Shown: positions 27,517 through 35,403 of the stretch, piece after piece
Layout of the letters: each line of letters opens with the position of its first letter
Numbering within the stretch: the stretch's first letter is position 1
Assembly: GCA_002364325.1 (NCBI GenBank)
Contig: DEXV01000003.1
Span: forward strand, 721,229-785,228
Reading direction: 5' to 3'
DNA from: Gillisia sp. UBA3175
GTDB taxonomy: Bacteria > Bacteroidota > Bacteroidia > Flavobacteriales > Flavobacteriaceae
Length of the DNA stretch: 64,000 nt
The notes under the pieces: generated by a model
Database searches by the model: none
The model's input: only the letters and a program-made list of their open reading frames with translations
What the model was told of the DNA's origin: nothing
Position numbers and translations under genes: made by a program

Positions 27517-28473
27517 TTATTCTAATGCGAAATCTCTTTTTCGATACTTTTCAGCAAATATGGTAACTACAAGTAATTGTAGGATATGATATAGCATAAT
27601 TGACAGTAAAAATATTCCAACACTGGCACTAGCACCAAAAATGATCTTAACCATGACAGACCCATGTACTAAGGATTTTTTTGTTCCACAGAATTTCGCG
27701 GTAATGGTATCTTTTATATTAAAATTTAGCCTTTTACATATTAAACCAATAAGGATATACATTCCGAAGAATAAAACTACCACAATCCCAGTAATCTTTA
27801 GAAGATCGAAAATTTTTATAGTTTCGAACAAGCCGGAATTAAAGGAATTACTAAAACTAGTATATACAATAAGCACGATAACTGCTTTATCGAAATATCC
27901 AAGTTTTCTGTTATTTCTGCGTGCAAATTTGCCAAAATAGCGCTGTAATATTAGTCCTAATACCAAAGGCAAAACAATTTGTAAACACAATTTATAAAGA
28001 ATCATTAAAAAATTGAATTCACCAGAACTCGCCATAAAAAAACTCAACCATAATGGAGTTAGCAAAATACCAATAAGTCCGGAAATGCTGGCATTAAAAA
28101 TAGCTGTTGGAAGATTCCCTCTCGCAATAGCCACCATTACCACCGAAGATGAAACTGTAGATGGTAATACTCCTAAAAAGAACACAGAAAGCCATAATTC
28201 CGATTGTGTTCCATCTGCAAAAACTGGAATAAAAAGAAAAGTTAATAAGGGAAAAAGTAAGAATGTGGAGATTTGTATTAGAAGATGTGCTTTAAAATTT
28301 AGAAATCCAAGCTTCAATTCTTCCGGAGCGAGTTTTAATCCATAGAAAAAGAATATTAAAGCGATGCCAACGTTGGTAACTATCCCAATAGGAAGATCAG
28401 ACAAGGCTGTTGGATAGAAAAAAGCCAAGCAAATGGCAATAAATAAACTTAGAATAAACCCGTTAAATTTCAA
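27517..28473 (-). CDS. BASS-type sodium-dependent transporter (SBF-like)
   Basis: A 318-residue membrane protein with nine to ten predicted helices. LSDLPIGIVTNVGIALIFFF, LPSTVSSSVVMVAIARGN and CGTKKSLVHGSV match the bile acid:sodium symporter superfamily, SBF-like (PF13593) branch. The STVSSSVVM crossover helix and GTKKSL are conserved there. Substrates in bacteria are mostly organic anions, but this one is unknown. It starts at a TTG directly after the stop of the thioesterase gene, so the two are translationally linked. Confidence 0.8.
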   Translation of the reverse strand: MKFNGFILSLFIAICLAFFYPTALSDLPIGIVTNVGIALIFFFYGLKLAPEELKLGFLNFKAHLLIQISTFLLFPLLTFLFIPVFADGTQSELWLSVFFLGVLPSTVSSSVVMVAIARGNLPTAIFNASISGLIGILLTPLWLSFFMASSGEFNFLMILYKLCLQIVLPLVLGLILQRYFGKFARRNNRKLGYFDKAVIVLIVYTSFSNSFNSGLFETIKIFDLLKITGIVVVLFFGMYILIGLICKRLNFNIKDTITAKFCGTKKSLVHGSVMVKIIFGASASVGIFLLSIMLYHILQLLVVTIFAEKYRKRDFALE

Positions 28474-29019
28474 TTAGAGTTCAATTTTAACGTTATGGTC
28501 CTCCAATAAATGAAGATATTCTTTAGAAGAAAAATCGGTTTCATGAAATTCCGTTTTACGCTTCACTTTCATTTTATTCCTTTTTATACTTTTTACAAAC
28601 CTTCTTATATCATGATCATTTTCCAGGATTAAACCCGGAACCGCTACGGATTTTCCATTTTTGTCTTTTGCTACCATTGTAAAATAGGAGGAATTACAAT
28701 GTTTTATTTCCCCTGAAAGTATGTTTTCTGCCTCTACCCGAATACCAATCACCATAGAACTATTTCCTACGTAATTCACCGATGCTTTTAAGGTTACCAA
28801 TTCTCCAATCTCTATTGGTTTTAAAAAATCTACGGTATCTACACTTGCGGTAACACAATAAGCTCTGGAGTGTTTGGAGCTACATGCAAAGGCTATTTGA
28901 TCTAATAAGGATAAAAGATATCCTCCATGGATCTTTCCATTAAAATTGGAATGGGAGGGTAGCATCAATACCGAGATTACCACTTGCGATTCTTCTATTT
29001 TTTTAAATGATTTATTCAT
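28474..29019 (-). CDS. Acyl-CoA thioesterase (hotdog fold)
   Basis: A 181-residue hotdog-fold protein of the YciA/BACH type. NFNGKIHGGYLLSLLDQIAF contains the helix and catalytic Asp expected of the family, and TASVDTVDFLKPIEIGELV follows as usual. It hydrolyses acyl-CoA thioesters; chain length not predictable. Its ATG overlaps the stop of the preceding gene by one base (TAATG), and the BASS gene begins directly after its stop, showing tight coupling within the operon. Confidence 0.88.
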   Translation of the reverse strand: MNKSFKKIEESQVVISVLMLPSHSNFNGKIHGGYLLSLLDQIAFACSSKHSRAYCVTASVDTVDFLKPIEIGELVTLKASVNYVGNSSMVIGIRVEAENILSGEIKHCNSSYFTMVAKDKNGKSVAVPGLILENDHDIRRFVKSIKRNKMKVKRKTEFHETDFSSKEYLHLLEDHNVKIEL

Positions 29020-29387
29020 TATCTGTCTCTAAAATGTGGGGATTGTGCTTCTTCAACTTCAGATATGAAATAATTGGTATCGCCCCAAAAGAAAAAGGTA
29101 GTATACCGCTCTTCATAAGTAAGCTTTACATAATTCCCTTCGTTTTTTTGAAGTGCCTTGATTACTTCCTCATTGCTATCTAAAACTGAAAATTGAAAGA
29201 TCTGAGCGCCACTAATTCCTTGACTAATTTCGCCTTCCCAAGTTTTTATTAGCACTCCTTTATGGCTAAATTTAATAAGCTCACCTGTTCTGGTTCCTTC
29301 GCTATAAGGCACTAAGCTTACAAAAGTGAAATAACAGATATAGATGAGAAAAAGTGCTCCTAAAAAAATAATTAAAAATCTTTTCAT
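29019..29387 (-). CDS. Small membrane-anchored protein of unknown function
   Basis: A 122-residue protein with one N-terminal membrane helix (residues 4-24) and a soluble domain with SEGTRTGELIKFSHKGVLIK and EGNYVKLTYEERY, a pattern of beta strands seen in many Flavobacteriaceae. Some databases call relatives 6-phosphogluconate dehydrogenase, but nothing here supports that. The start MKRFLIIF at 29387 is preferred because the upstream Met at 29399 would overlap the serine hydrolase gene. Function unknown. Confidence 0.6.
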   Translation of the reverse strand: MKRFLIIFLGALFLIYICYFTFVSLVPYSEGTRTGELIKFSHKGVLIKTWEGEISQGISGAQIFQFSVLDSNEEVIKALQKNEGNYVKLTYEERYTTFFFWGDTNYFISEVEEAQSPHFRDR

Positions 29388-29388
29388 A

Positions 29389-30537
29389 TTAAAGTGCATT
29401 ATAAACTTTGTTCATAAATGTTTCAATTTGCGAAGGTTCCAGCCATCTGGTCACTACAACTAAGTCCTTTTCTTGATCTATAACAATAAAATTACCTCCA
29501 AAACCTGCTGCATAAAAAATATTTTCGGGAAGTCCTTTCCAATTTCTGTCTCCGGATTTATTTAGCCACCACATATACCCATAATTCGAGTTTGGTGTGG
29601 AAGATTGCATAGCTTCTTTTATTGAACCGGCAGAAATTAATTCTTTTCCATTCCAGTTTCCATTATGCTCGAAAAGTAAACCAAAACGTGCCATATCTAA
29701 GGTATTAATAAACAATCCTCCACCAGAATGCCCGCCGCCGGTAACAGATTGCATCTTGAGACCATCTATATTTACCCAAGCATTGTCTGGTCCATACCAT
29801 CTCCAAGTAGATGATGCACCAATGGGATCCATGATCTTTTCTTTTAAAATTTGAGGTAAAGGTTTTCTCCAAACTTGCAAAAGGGAATAGGCAAGCAAAT
29901 TCACTCGAATATCATTATATTCAAAAACTGTTCCCGGTGTATTCAATTTTCTGTTCTCCCAATCTTTTATGCTTCCTTCAGAAGGTGGTCTATCTGCCCA
30001 ATCATAGCCTCCCCAAAGTTGTCCGCTCCAATCTGAATTTTGCTGAAGTAAATGCTTCCAAGTAACCTGTGAGTTGTGTTCTCCTTCAAATGTGCCGTCC
30101 CATAAATAGCTAGAAACCGGATCACTCATATTGTTTATTATTCCATCTTGTAAGGCTAATAATGCAGTAGTAGAAAGAAAACTTTTAGTTACACTAAATG
30201 TCATATCTACATTTTGAGTTTCTCCCCACTGTGCAACGATATAACCGTTTTTTAGAATTACTCCAGCAGGACCTCCTCGTTTTTTGGTAGGACCTGTGAT
30301 CTCATGGAAAGGTTCTTTTTTAAAGCCTTCTAAAATAGCTACTCTAAGATCCCTCGATCCTGAATATTCATTTTCTTGAGCAAATTTAATGGCTTCATTT
30401 AACTTAGTGTCATCAATTTTGAAAGCTGAAGGTTTCTTAGCCTCCCAATCACCTCTTTCTGGAAAATAGGAGGTTTGAGCAAATGTACTGCAGCTAAATA
30501 CAATAGAAATAAAAAATATTTTAAATAGAATCTTCAT
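29389..30537 (-). CDS. Exported serine hydrolase of the beta-lactamase/class C family
   Basis: About 382 residues from the start at 30537 (MKILFKIFFISIVFS), which gives a clean signal peptide ending at TFAQ; the more upstream Met at 30573 would overlap rmuC. The SxxK motif SVTKSFLS carries the nucleophile serine and general-base lysine, the Tyr motif is in EYNDIRVN, and HSGGGLF stands in the third position. This is the class C beta-lactamase/D-aminopeptidase/esterase superfamily. Most such Bacteroidota proteins are esterases or peptidases rather than antibiotic-resistance enzymes. Part of the rmuC-to-BASS operon. Confidence 0.82.
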   Translation of the reverse strand: MKILFKIFFISIVFSCSTFAQTSYFPERGDWEAKKPSAFKIDDTKLNEAIKFAQENEYSGSRDLRVAILEGFKKEPFHEITGPTKKRGGPAGVILKNGYIVAQWGETQNVDMTFSVTKSFLSTTALLALQDGIINNMSDPVSSYLWDGTFEGEHNSQVTWKHLLQQNSDWSGQLWGGYDWADRPPSEGSIKDWENRKLNTPGTVFEYNDIRVNLLAYSLLQVWRKPLPQILKEKIMDPIGASSTWRWYGPDNAWVNIDGLKMQSVTGGGHSGGGLFINTLDMARFGLLFEHNGNWNGKELISAGSIKEAMQSSTPNSNYGYMWWLNKSGDRNWKGLPENIFYAAGFGGNFIVIDQEKDLVVVTRWLEPSQIETFMNKVYNAL

Positions 30538-30541
30538 ATTA

Positions 30542-31951
30542 TTAATCGGGTATAGAATTATTTTCAACTTCATGGTTTTTAGCTTTGTTCAATAAATTAG
30601 CATCCAATTGTTTACTAGCTCGAGCTCCTAATTTTTTTAGATTTTCTACTTTCTTGATCAGATTCCCTTTCCCAGTTAGCTTTTTCATAGCAGTATCGTA
30701 CGTGTTCTGCACGGTTCCTATCTGTTTACCAACCTTTAAAAGATCTTCTGTAAGATTGGTAAAGGAATCATACAAAGCACCTGCCTGATTGGCAATATCT
30801 ATGGCATTTTGTTTTTGCTTTTCATTTTGCCACATACTATCAATTGTTTTTAAAACAGCTAATAGAGTAGTAGGAGTTACAATAATTATATTTTTATCGA
30901 AGGCATCGTTATAAAGATTTGGATACATGTTAGATGCTAAGGCAAAAGCAGCTTCAATGGGAATAAAAAGCAATACAAAATCTGGGCTTTCCATTTCGTA
31001 GATCAAGTGATAATTCTTAGCGCTAAGTTCCTCTACACGGCTTCTTAATGAGATCAAATGATTTTTGAGATGGGTTTCTTTGTCTGAATCAATTTGCTCA
31101 TTCATGTAGCGTTCATAAGCATTCAGGGAAACTTTTGAGTCTACGATCATTTTTTTATTTCCGGGTAATTGAATAATTACATCGGGCATCATTCTCTTAC
31201 CATCTGAATTTTGAAAATTCTGTTGCACTAAATATTCACTGCCTTTTTGAAGTCCACTTCGTTCAAGAACACGTTCCAGTATCATTTCGCCCCAATTCCC
31301 TTGCATCTTATTATCGCCTTTAAGCGCTTTGGTAAGATTTATTGCTTCCTCACTAATCTTTAAATTCTGTGTATTTAAATGCTGAAGTTGTTCTCCCAAT
31401 TGTGCATGTCGCTGGATAAAATCGGTATTATTCTTTTCCACTTTTTGCTCGAAGCTTTTAATCTTTTCGCCTAGAGGATCTAATAAATTCTGAATATTCT
31501 CCTTGTTCAACAAAGTGAATTTTTCAGATTTTTGGTCGAAGATTCTGTTCGCCAGATTTTCAAATTCCTTACTGAAGCGTTCTTGTAATTGTTCAACTTC
31601 CTTCTTTTGTTCAGCATTTTTTCGAGCCAGACTTTCAAATTCAGAATTTCTAGTGGCAAGTTCCGTGCTTAAAAAATCCTTCTCTTTTCTTATAGTTTCT
31701 CGTTCTAATTCTATTTTGGAAACTTGTTTTTCCAAGTGAAATTTATTTTCAGTATTTAATATTTTTAAACTATCTAACTGATTGATATAATTATTTTTAA
31801 CTTCTTCTATTTGAAGTTTAAGTTGATTATTTTTTTCTTCAAAAATTAAAGCTGCCGACTTCATTTTAAATTTAGTAAGCAGATGACCTATCAATAGTCC
31901 TGCAATAATTGCAATTATGAGAAAGAGGGGAAGAAAAATAGAATTGGTCAT
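30542..31951 (-). CDS. rmuC: DNA recombination protein RmuC
   Basis: A 469-residue protein with an N-terminal membrane helix (residues 4-24), a long coiled coil (about 30-200) and the PD-(D/E)xK nuclease-like RmuC core (MQGNWGEMILERVLERSGL, MMPDVIIQLPGNKKMIVDSK). RmuC limits inversions at short inverted repeats in E. coli; the mechanism is unclear. It leads a minus-strand operon with the serine hydrolase, a small membrane protein, thioesterase and BASS transporter, and lies 81 bases downstream of the B12 ATPase gene. Confidence 0.9.
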   Translation of the reverse strand: MTNSIFLPLFLIIAIIAGLLIGHLLTKFKMKSAALIFEEKNNQLKLQIEEVKNNYINQLDSLKILNTENKFHLEKQVSKIELERETIRKEKDFLSTELATRNSEFESLARKNAEQKKEVEQLQERFSKEFENLANRIFDQKSEKFTLLNKENIQNLLDPLGEKIKSFEQKVEKNNTDFIQRHAQLGEQLQHLNTQNLKISEEAINLTKALKGDNKMQGNWGEMILERVLERSGLQKGSEYLVQQNFQNSDGKRMMPDVIIQLPGNKKMIVDSKVSLNAYERYMNEQIDSDKETHLKNHLISLRSRVEELSAKNYHLIYEMESPDFVLLFIPIEAAFALASNMYPNLYNDAFDKNIIIVTPTTLLAVLKTIDSMWQNEKQKQNAIDIANQAGALYDSFTNLTEDLLKVGKQIGTVQNTYDTAMKKLTGKGNLIKKVENLKKLGARASKQLDANLLNKAKNHEVENNSIPD

Positions 31952-32032
31952 TAATTAGAAGCCTTTCTTCAAATATACTTAATTGAATTTCTTTAAAACA
32001 TAATTGAGCTGAATTCTGAAAAAATAAAATAA

Positions 32033-32827
32033 CTAAGTTTTAATTTTAAAAGAAACAGAGGCATTATCGAAATAAATAAGATCTGAAGGGAAAATTGAGG
32101 ATAACACGTTTTTGTTTATAAGTTCTGTTGGTGTTCCAATATGTACAAAATCTTTTGTCATCACAATTAACTTATCGCAAAGTTGAAGCGCTAGATTAAT
32201 TTCGTGGGTGGCAAACAGAATACTTTTATTGGTCTCTGTAGTCAACTTTTTCAACAGTTTAAGGACGTATGCCTGATGGTACATATCTAAATGTGTTGTT
32301 GGTTCATCAAGAATTATAAGTGGGGTGTCTTGAGCCAATGCTCTCGCTATTAATACTTTTTGTAACTGACCATCACTTAGTTCGAAACATCTTTTACCTT
32401 TCAATAATTCTAAATTTACCAAGGTAATAGCTTCACTTATCTTTTCTTTGTCCAACTTAGAAAGAGTTCCAATCCAGTTGGTATAAGGTTGTCTGCCTAA
32501 AGCGATCAATTCTGTAACGCTCAAATTTTTTGAAATTGGCTGTTCTGTTAAAACAACACTTATGGTTTGTGCCAGAGTTTCGGGTGAAAGATCTTTTAGG
32601 GAAGTATTCAAAATAGAAATTTCACCATCAAGAACGGGTTGTACACCACTTAAACTGCGCAGTAAGGTAGATTTTCCCACACCATTAACTCCAATAAGAC
32701 CTACTAACTCTCCTTCAAAAATATCTAGATCTATATTTTGGGCAATAGGTATTTCTATCGATTTGCTTCGATATCCTACGCTTAAATTGCGTGTATTTAG
32801 AACACTATGAAGATTTGTCTTTTTAAT
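32033..32827 (-). CDS. BtuD/FecE-type ABC transporter ATPase, apparently starting at ATT
   Basis: The ATPase of a metal-chelate/cobalamin importer. Translated from ATT at complement 32825-32827 it has 264 residues and begins (M)KKTNLHSVLNTRNLSVGY, with Walker A GVNGVGKST (46-54), signature LSDGQLQKVLIARAL and Walker B LIILDEPTTHLD. The frame is open upstream only to a TAA at complement 32867-32869, and no ATG, GTG or TTG occurs before the GTG that encodes Val50 inside Walker A; starting there would destroy the ATPase. The ATT lies one base after the permease stop (TAA A ATT AAA AAG), a position suited to coupled translation. A base error at the start codon is the alternative. Confidence 0.8.
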   Translation of the reverse strand: MKKTNLHSVLNTRNLSVGYRSKSIEIPIAQNIDLDIFEGELVGLIGVNGVGKSTLLRSLSGVQPVLDGEISILNTSLKDLSPETLAQTISVVLTEQPISKNLSVTELIALGRQPYTNWIGTLSKLDKEKISEAITLVNLELLKGKRCFELSDGQLQKVLIARALAQDTPLIILDEPTTHLDMYHQAYVLKLLKKLTTETNKSILFATHEINLALQLCDKLIVMTKDFVHIGTPTELINKNVLSSIFPSDLIYFDNASVSFKIKT

Positions 32828-32828
32828 T

Positions 32829-33860
32829 TTAAAATATAAATTTTTGTTTTCGAATAAGCAACCAAATTACAACAGGCGCACCAATTAATGAAGTAATAGC
32901 ATTAATTGGTAAGGTGTATTCACTTCCCGGCATTTGAGCTGCAATATCACATGCAAGCATTAGAATAGCTCCACCTAGAATCACAGAAGGTATTAAGGTT
33001 CTATGGTCGTTAGTAGGGATCACTTGTCTAATTAAATGAGGTACGGCCAAGCCTACAAATGCAATAGGTCCAGCAAAGGCGGTTATACTTCCCGCCAATA
33101 GACTTGTGGCAATAATTATTAAAAACCTATTTCTACTAATTTTCACTCCAAGACTCCGTGCGTACTGTTCACCAAGAAGTAAAGTATTCAAGTTTTTTAT
33201 ACAGGAGATAGCTATTAAAATACCAAGGAACCAAAAGCAACTTAGAATTGCCACTTCCTGCCAGGATAAGTTTCCTAAACTTCCAAAGGACCAAAATATA
33301 TATTGTTGCAGCTGTGCTGCTGGGCTAAAATAAGCTAGTACGCTCACCACAGCAGCCGTAAGACTCGCAAACATTAATCCTATAATGAGAATTGCCATGG
33401 TATCCCTTAGCTTTGCAGAAGCCATTAAAACGGCTAATAATACTAACAAACTTCCTAAGCTAGAAGCTATAACTAAACTCCATTTAGAAACTAAAATAGC
33501 AGCGGCAGTGCCTCCGAAAAAAGTAGCACCCATGATCACCAAGGCTACTCCTAAACTTGCGCCACTGCTTAAACCTAAAACATAAGGTCCAGCTAAAGGG
33601 TTTCTGAATAATGTTTGCATTAATAATCCGCTAACTGCCAAGCCGGAGCCTGTTAATATTGCCGTAAAAACCTTTGGTAACCTATATTCTAAAATAATGT
33701 ACTGCCAGCTTTCATTAGTTTCACTTTGTTGAAACAAGATGTTGAAAATATCTTTAAAAGGAATCTTTACCGATCCTAAACTCACATTTAGAAGCGCCAT
33801 GAATATCATGACGAAAACCAAGATCACTAACAGCGCTTTATAATTTTTGGCAGTCGGCAT
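32829..33860 (-). CDS. FecCD/BtuC-family ABC transporter permease
   Basis: A 343-residue inner-membrane protein with about nine to ten helices. LPKVFTAILTGSGLAVSGLLMQ, given here without its flanks, and NPLAGPYVLGLSSGASLG are the classic FecCD family motifs, and GPIAFVGLAVPHLIRQ is the loop that contacts the ATPase. It overlaps the upstream substrate-binding gene by one base and is followed after one base by the ATPase. Context with the riboswitch-controlled receptor points to cobalamin rather than iron-siderophore. Confidence 0.88.
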   Translation of the reverse strand: MPTAKNYKALLVILVFVMIFMALLNVSLGSVKIPFKDIFNILFQQSETNESWQYIILEYRLPKVFTAILTGSGLAVSGLLMQTLFRNPLAGPYVLGLSSGASLGVALVIMGATFFGGTAAAILVSKWSLVIASSLGSLLVLLAVLMASAKLRDTMAILIIGLMFASLTAAVVSVLAYFSPAAQLQQYIFWSFGSLGNLSWQEVAILSCFWFLGILIAISCIKNLNTLLLGEQYARSLGVKISRNRFLIIIATSLLAGSITAFAGPIAFVGLAVPHLIRQVIPTNDHRTLIPSVILGGAILMLACDIAAQMPGSEYTLPINAITSLIGAPVVIWLLIRKQKFIF

Positions 33861-34993
33861 TAATAAAGAGGTTTGTAAAAGTTGATTTTATAATCTGGTA
33901 AGAGTTCAGGATGAAAAATGGCTATTAGATCCTTCAATACCAAGTCTGGGCGAGTAGGAGCTAACTCATAATAAATAACTCCATTGGTTTCACCTAACGT
34001 ATTACTATAGGTATAAACTTTTTTATTTTGTACCGCCTTAAATTGTGAATAATGTGAAGAGGTTTTAGCTAACTGATCGAAAGATTGAAATTGACCCGGA
34101 GCTATCCAGAATTCTGCATTCTGACTTTCATTCAGCACACTTTCAAATGATAATGCATTACTACCGCTTCCTCTAGTGTTTTTATAGATGTAATTGGCGT
34201 TTGCATCCTTAATGAATTGTGCTTGCCAGGAATTCCCATAAGGCACATACCATTGATCCTTGTACATAGAACCACTAAGTACAGTTGGTTGAGAAGTAGC
34301 TTTTTTTGCCAACTCCTTTGCCTCGAGATATGAATTTTTGATATTAGAAAAATAGGTAGCAGCCTGTTCATCTTTGTTATAAAGAGCACCAAAAAATTTG
34401 ATCCATTCCGCTTTTCCTAATGGGGATTCCTCGATCCAATCTCCATTATAGATCACTGGAATTCCGCTTTTTTGTATTGTTTTAAATGTTTTATTGTTTC
34501 CGTCTATAGCAAATCCAACAACTGCATCTGGTTGAAGGGAAATTAAAACTTCTGTATTTATGGCTTCATTTTGGCCTAATTCGGTTATTAGGTTATTAGA
34601 GATCCTTTTCCTTGTTTTTTCAGAAGAAATATAATCCAGTCCAGGAAAACCTACCAAAGATCCCTCTTCATTTAAAATCTCTAAGGAAGGAATATGGGTT
34701 GTAGAGGTAACTACTATTTTTTTTATTGGAATAGATATCTTAATGTCATACTTGATATTCTTTGGTATTACTGCATTTTTTTCTGCCAATAAATAGGTGA
34801 AGCTTTTATCTGCGCTTGGCCACGGAGTTTTAAGCTTTAATAATTTAAAACCATTATGTTGTATGATAGAAAAACCTTTGGCATATTCTACAATAAGTGT
34901 GTCCGCCTTGCTGTTAGAAGCTGAAAGTTCACGCCCCTCATTTTTACAAGAAGTGAAGATTACAATAAATAGCAGTACTAAAATTCTTTCCAA
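33860..34993 (-). CDS. BtuF-like cobalamin-binding lipoprotein
   Basis: A 377-residue periplasmic binding protein of the type III (helical backbone) class. A lipobox (VIFTSC, Cys16) anchors it. VVTSTTHIPSLEIL, ALISLQPDAVVGF-like segment (EVLISLQPDAVVGFAID) and GIPVIYNGDWIEESPLGKAE are typical of BtuF/FecB-like proteins of Bacteroidota. It delivers the ligand to the permease encoded next. The gene is divergent from the riboswitch and receptor, with a TACTTTTG -7 box at complement 35013-35020. Ligand identity rests mainly on the neighbouring riboswitch. Confidence 0.82.
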   Translation of the reverse strand: MERILVLLFIVIFTSCKNEGRELSASNSKADTLIVEYAKGFSIIQHNGFKLLKLKTPWPSADKSFTYLLAEKNAVIPKNIKYDIKISIPIKKIVVTSTTHIPSLEILNEEGSLVGFPGLDYISSEKTRKRISNNLITELGQNEAINTEVLISLQPDAVVGFAIDGNNKTFKTIQKSGIPVIYNGDWIEESPLGKAEWIKFFGALYNKDEQAATYFSNIKNSYLEAKELAKKATSQPTVLSGSMYKDQWYVPYGNSWQAQFIKDANANYIYKNTRGSGSNALSFESVLNESQNAEFWIAPGQFQSFDQLAKTSSHYSQFKAVQNKKVYTYSNTLGETNGVIYYELAPTRPDLVLKDLIAIFHPELLPDYKINFYKPLY

Positions 34994-35012
34994 AGGGAAT
35001 CTGTTTGATAAT

Positions 35013-35020
35013 CAAAAGTA
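35013..35020 (-). promoter_or_regulatory. -7 box of the btuFCD-like operon
   Basis: Minus strand reads TACTTTTG 20 bases upstream of the BtuF-like ATG. No -33 box and no cobalamin aptamer were seen on this strand, so this operon may not share the riboswitch control of the receptor. Confidence 0.45.
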
Positions 35021-35117
35021 ATATTATTTAAATTTTTTAAAGCGGAAGATGGATAAATGTTTATTTTCGCAAGGAATTTTTGGTTTGATGCTTTCTTCAC
35101 AAATAAGAAATCACATC

Positions 35118-35345
35118 AATTAAAAGGGAATTTGGTGCGTTAAAGTTCAATGTGTTTCAACTGAACTTAATAAATCCGAAGCTGTTCCCGCAACTGTAAG
35201 TTTAGTTCCGTCCCAATCAATAGTTATTGGGATAATCGGAATGCTTGTTATTATTACTTCTTTACCACTGTCTTTTTTAAGATGGGAAGGTAAATAACAA
35301 GACACGAGCCAGGAGACCTGCCAATATTCGCTAATGTCAAACTTT
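35118..35345 (+). promoter_or_regulatory. Cobalamin riboswitch
   Basis: All hallmark segments of the adenosylcobalamin aptamer are present in order: GGGAATTTGGTG at the 5' side (35126-35137), GCTGTTCCCGCAACTGTAA (35181-35199), CCACTG followed by GATGGGAAGG (to 35290), and the B12 box AGCCAGGAGACCTGCC (35307-35322). It sits in the leader of the BtuB-like receptor gene and would repress it when cobalamin is plentiful. Confidence 0.95.
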
Positions 35346-35360
35346 CGGGATAAGAGTTTG

Positions 35361-35383
35361 GTGTAGGATACTACATCTTTTTT
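35361..35383 (+). terminator. Possible expression-platform terminator of the cobalamin riboswitch
   Basis: GTGTAG pairs with CTACAT around GATA and is followed by a six-T run (35378-35383), between the aptamer and the receptor ATG at 35404. The stem is short, so translational control is the alternative. Confidence 0.5.
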
Positions 35384-35403
35384 CCTGGTAATACTTATTT
35401 ATC

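Noticed and set aside
29389..30537. Antibiotic-resistance beta-lactamase
   Set aside because: SxxK alone defines a broad hydrolase superfamily; the operon and remaining motifs do not single out beta-lactamase activity.
32033..32680. ATPase gene starting at the GTG at 32680
   Set aside because: That GTG encodes Val inside the Walker A motif; starting there removes the first 49 residues and half of the P-loop.
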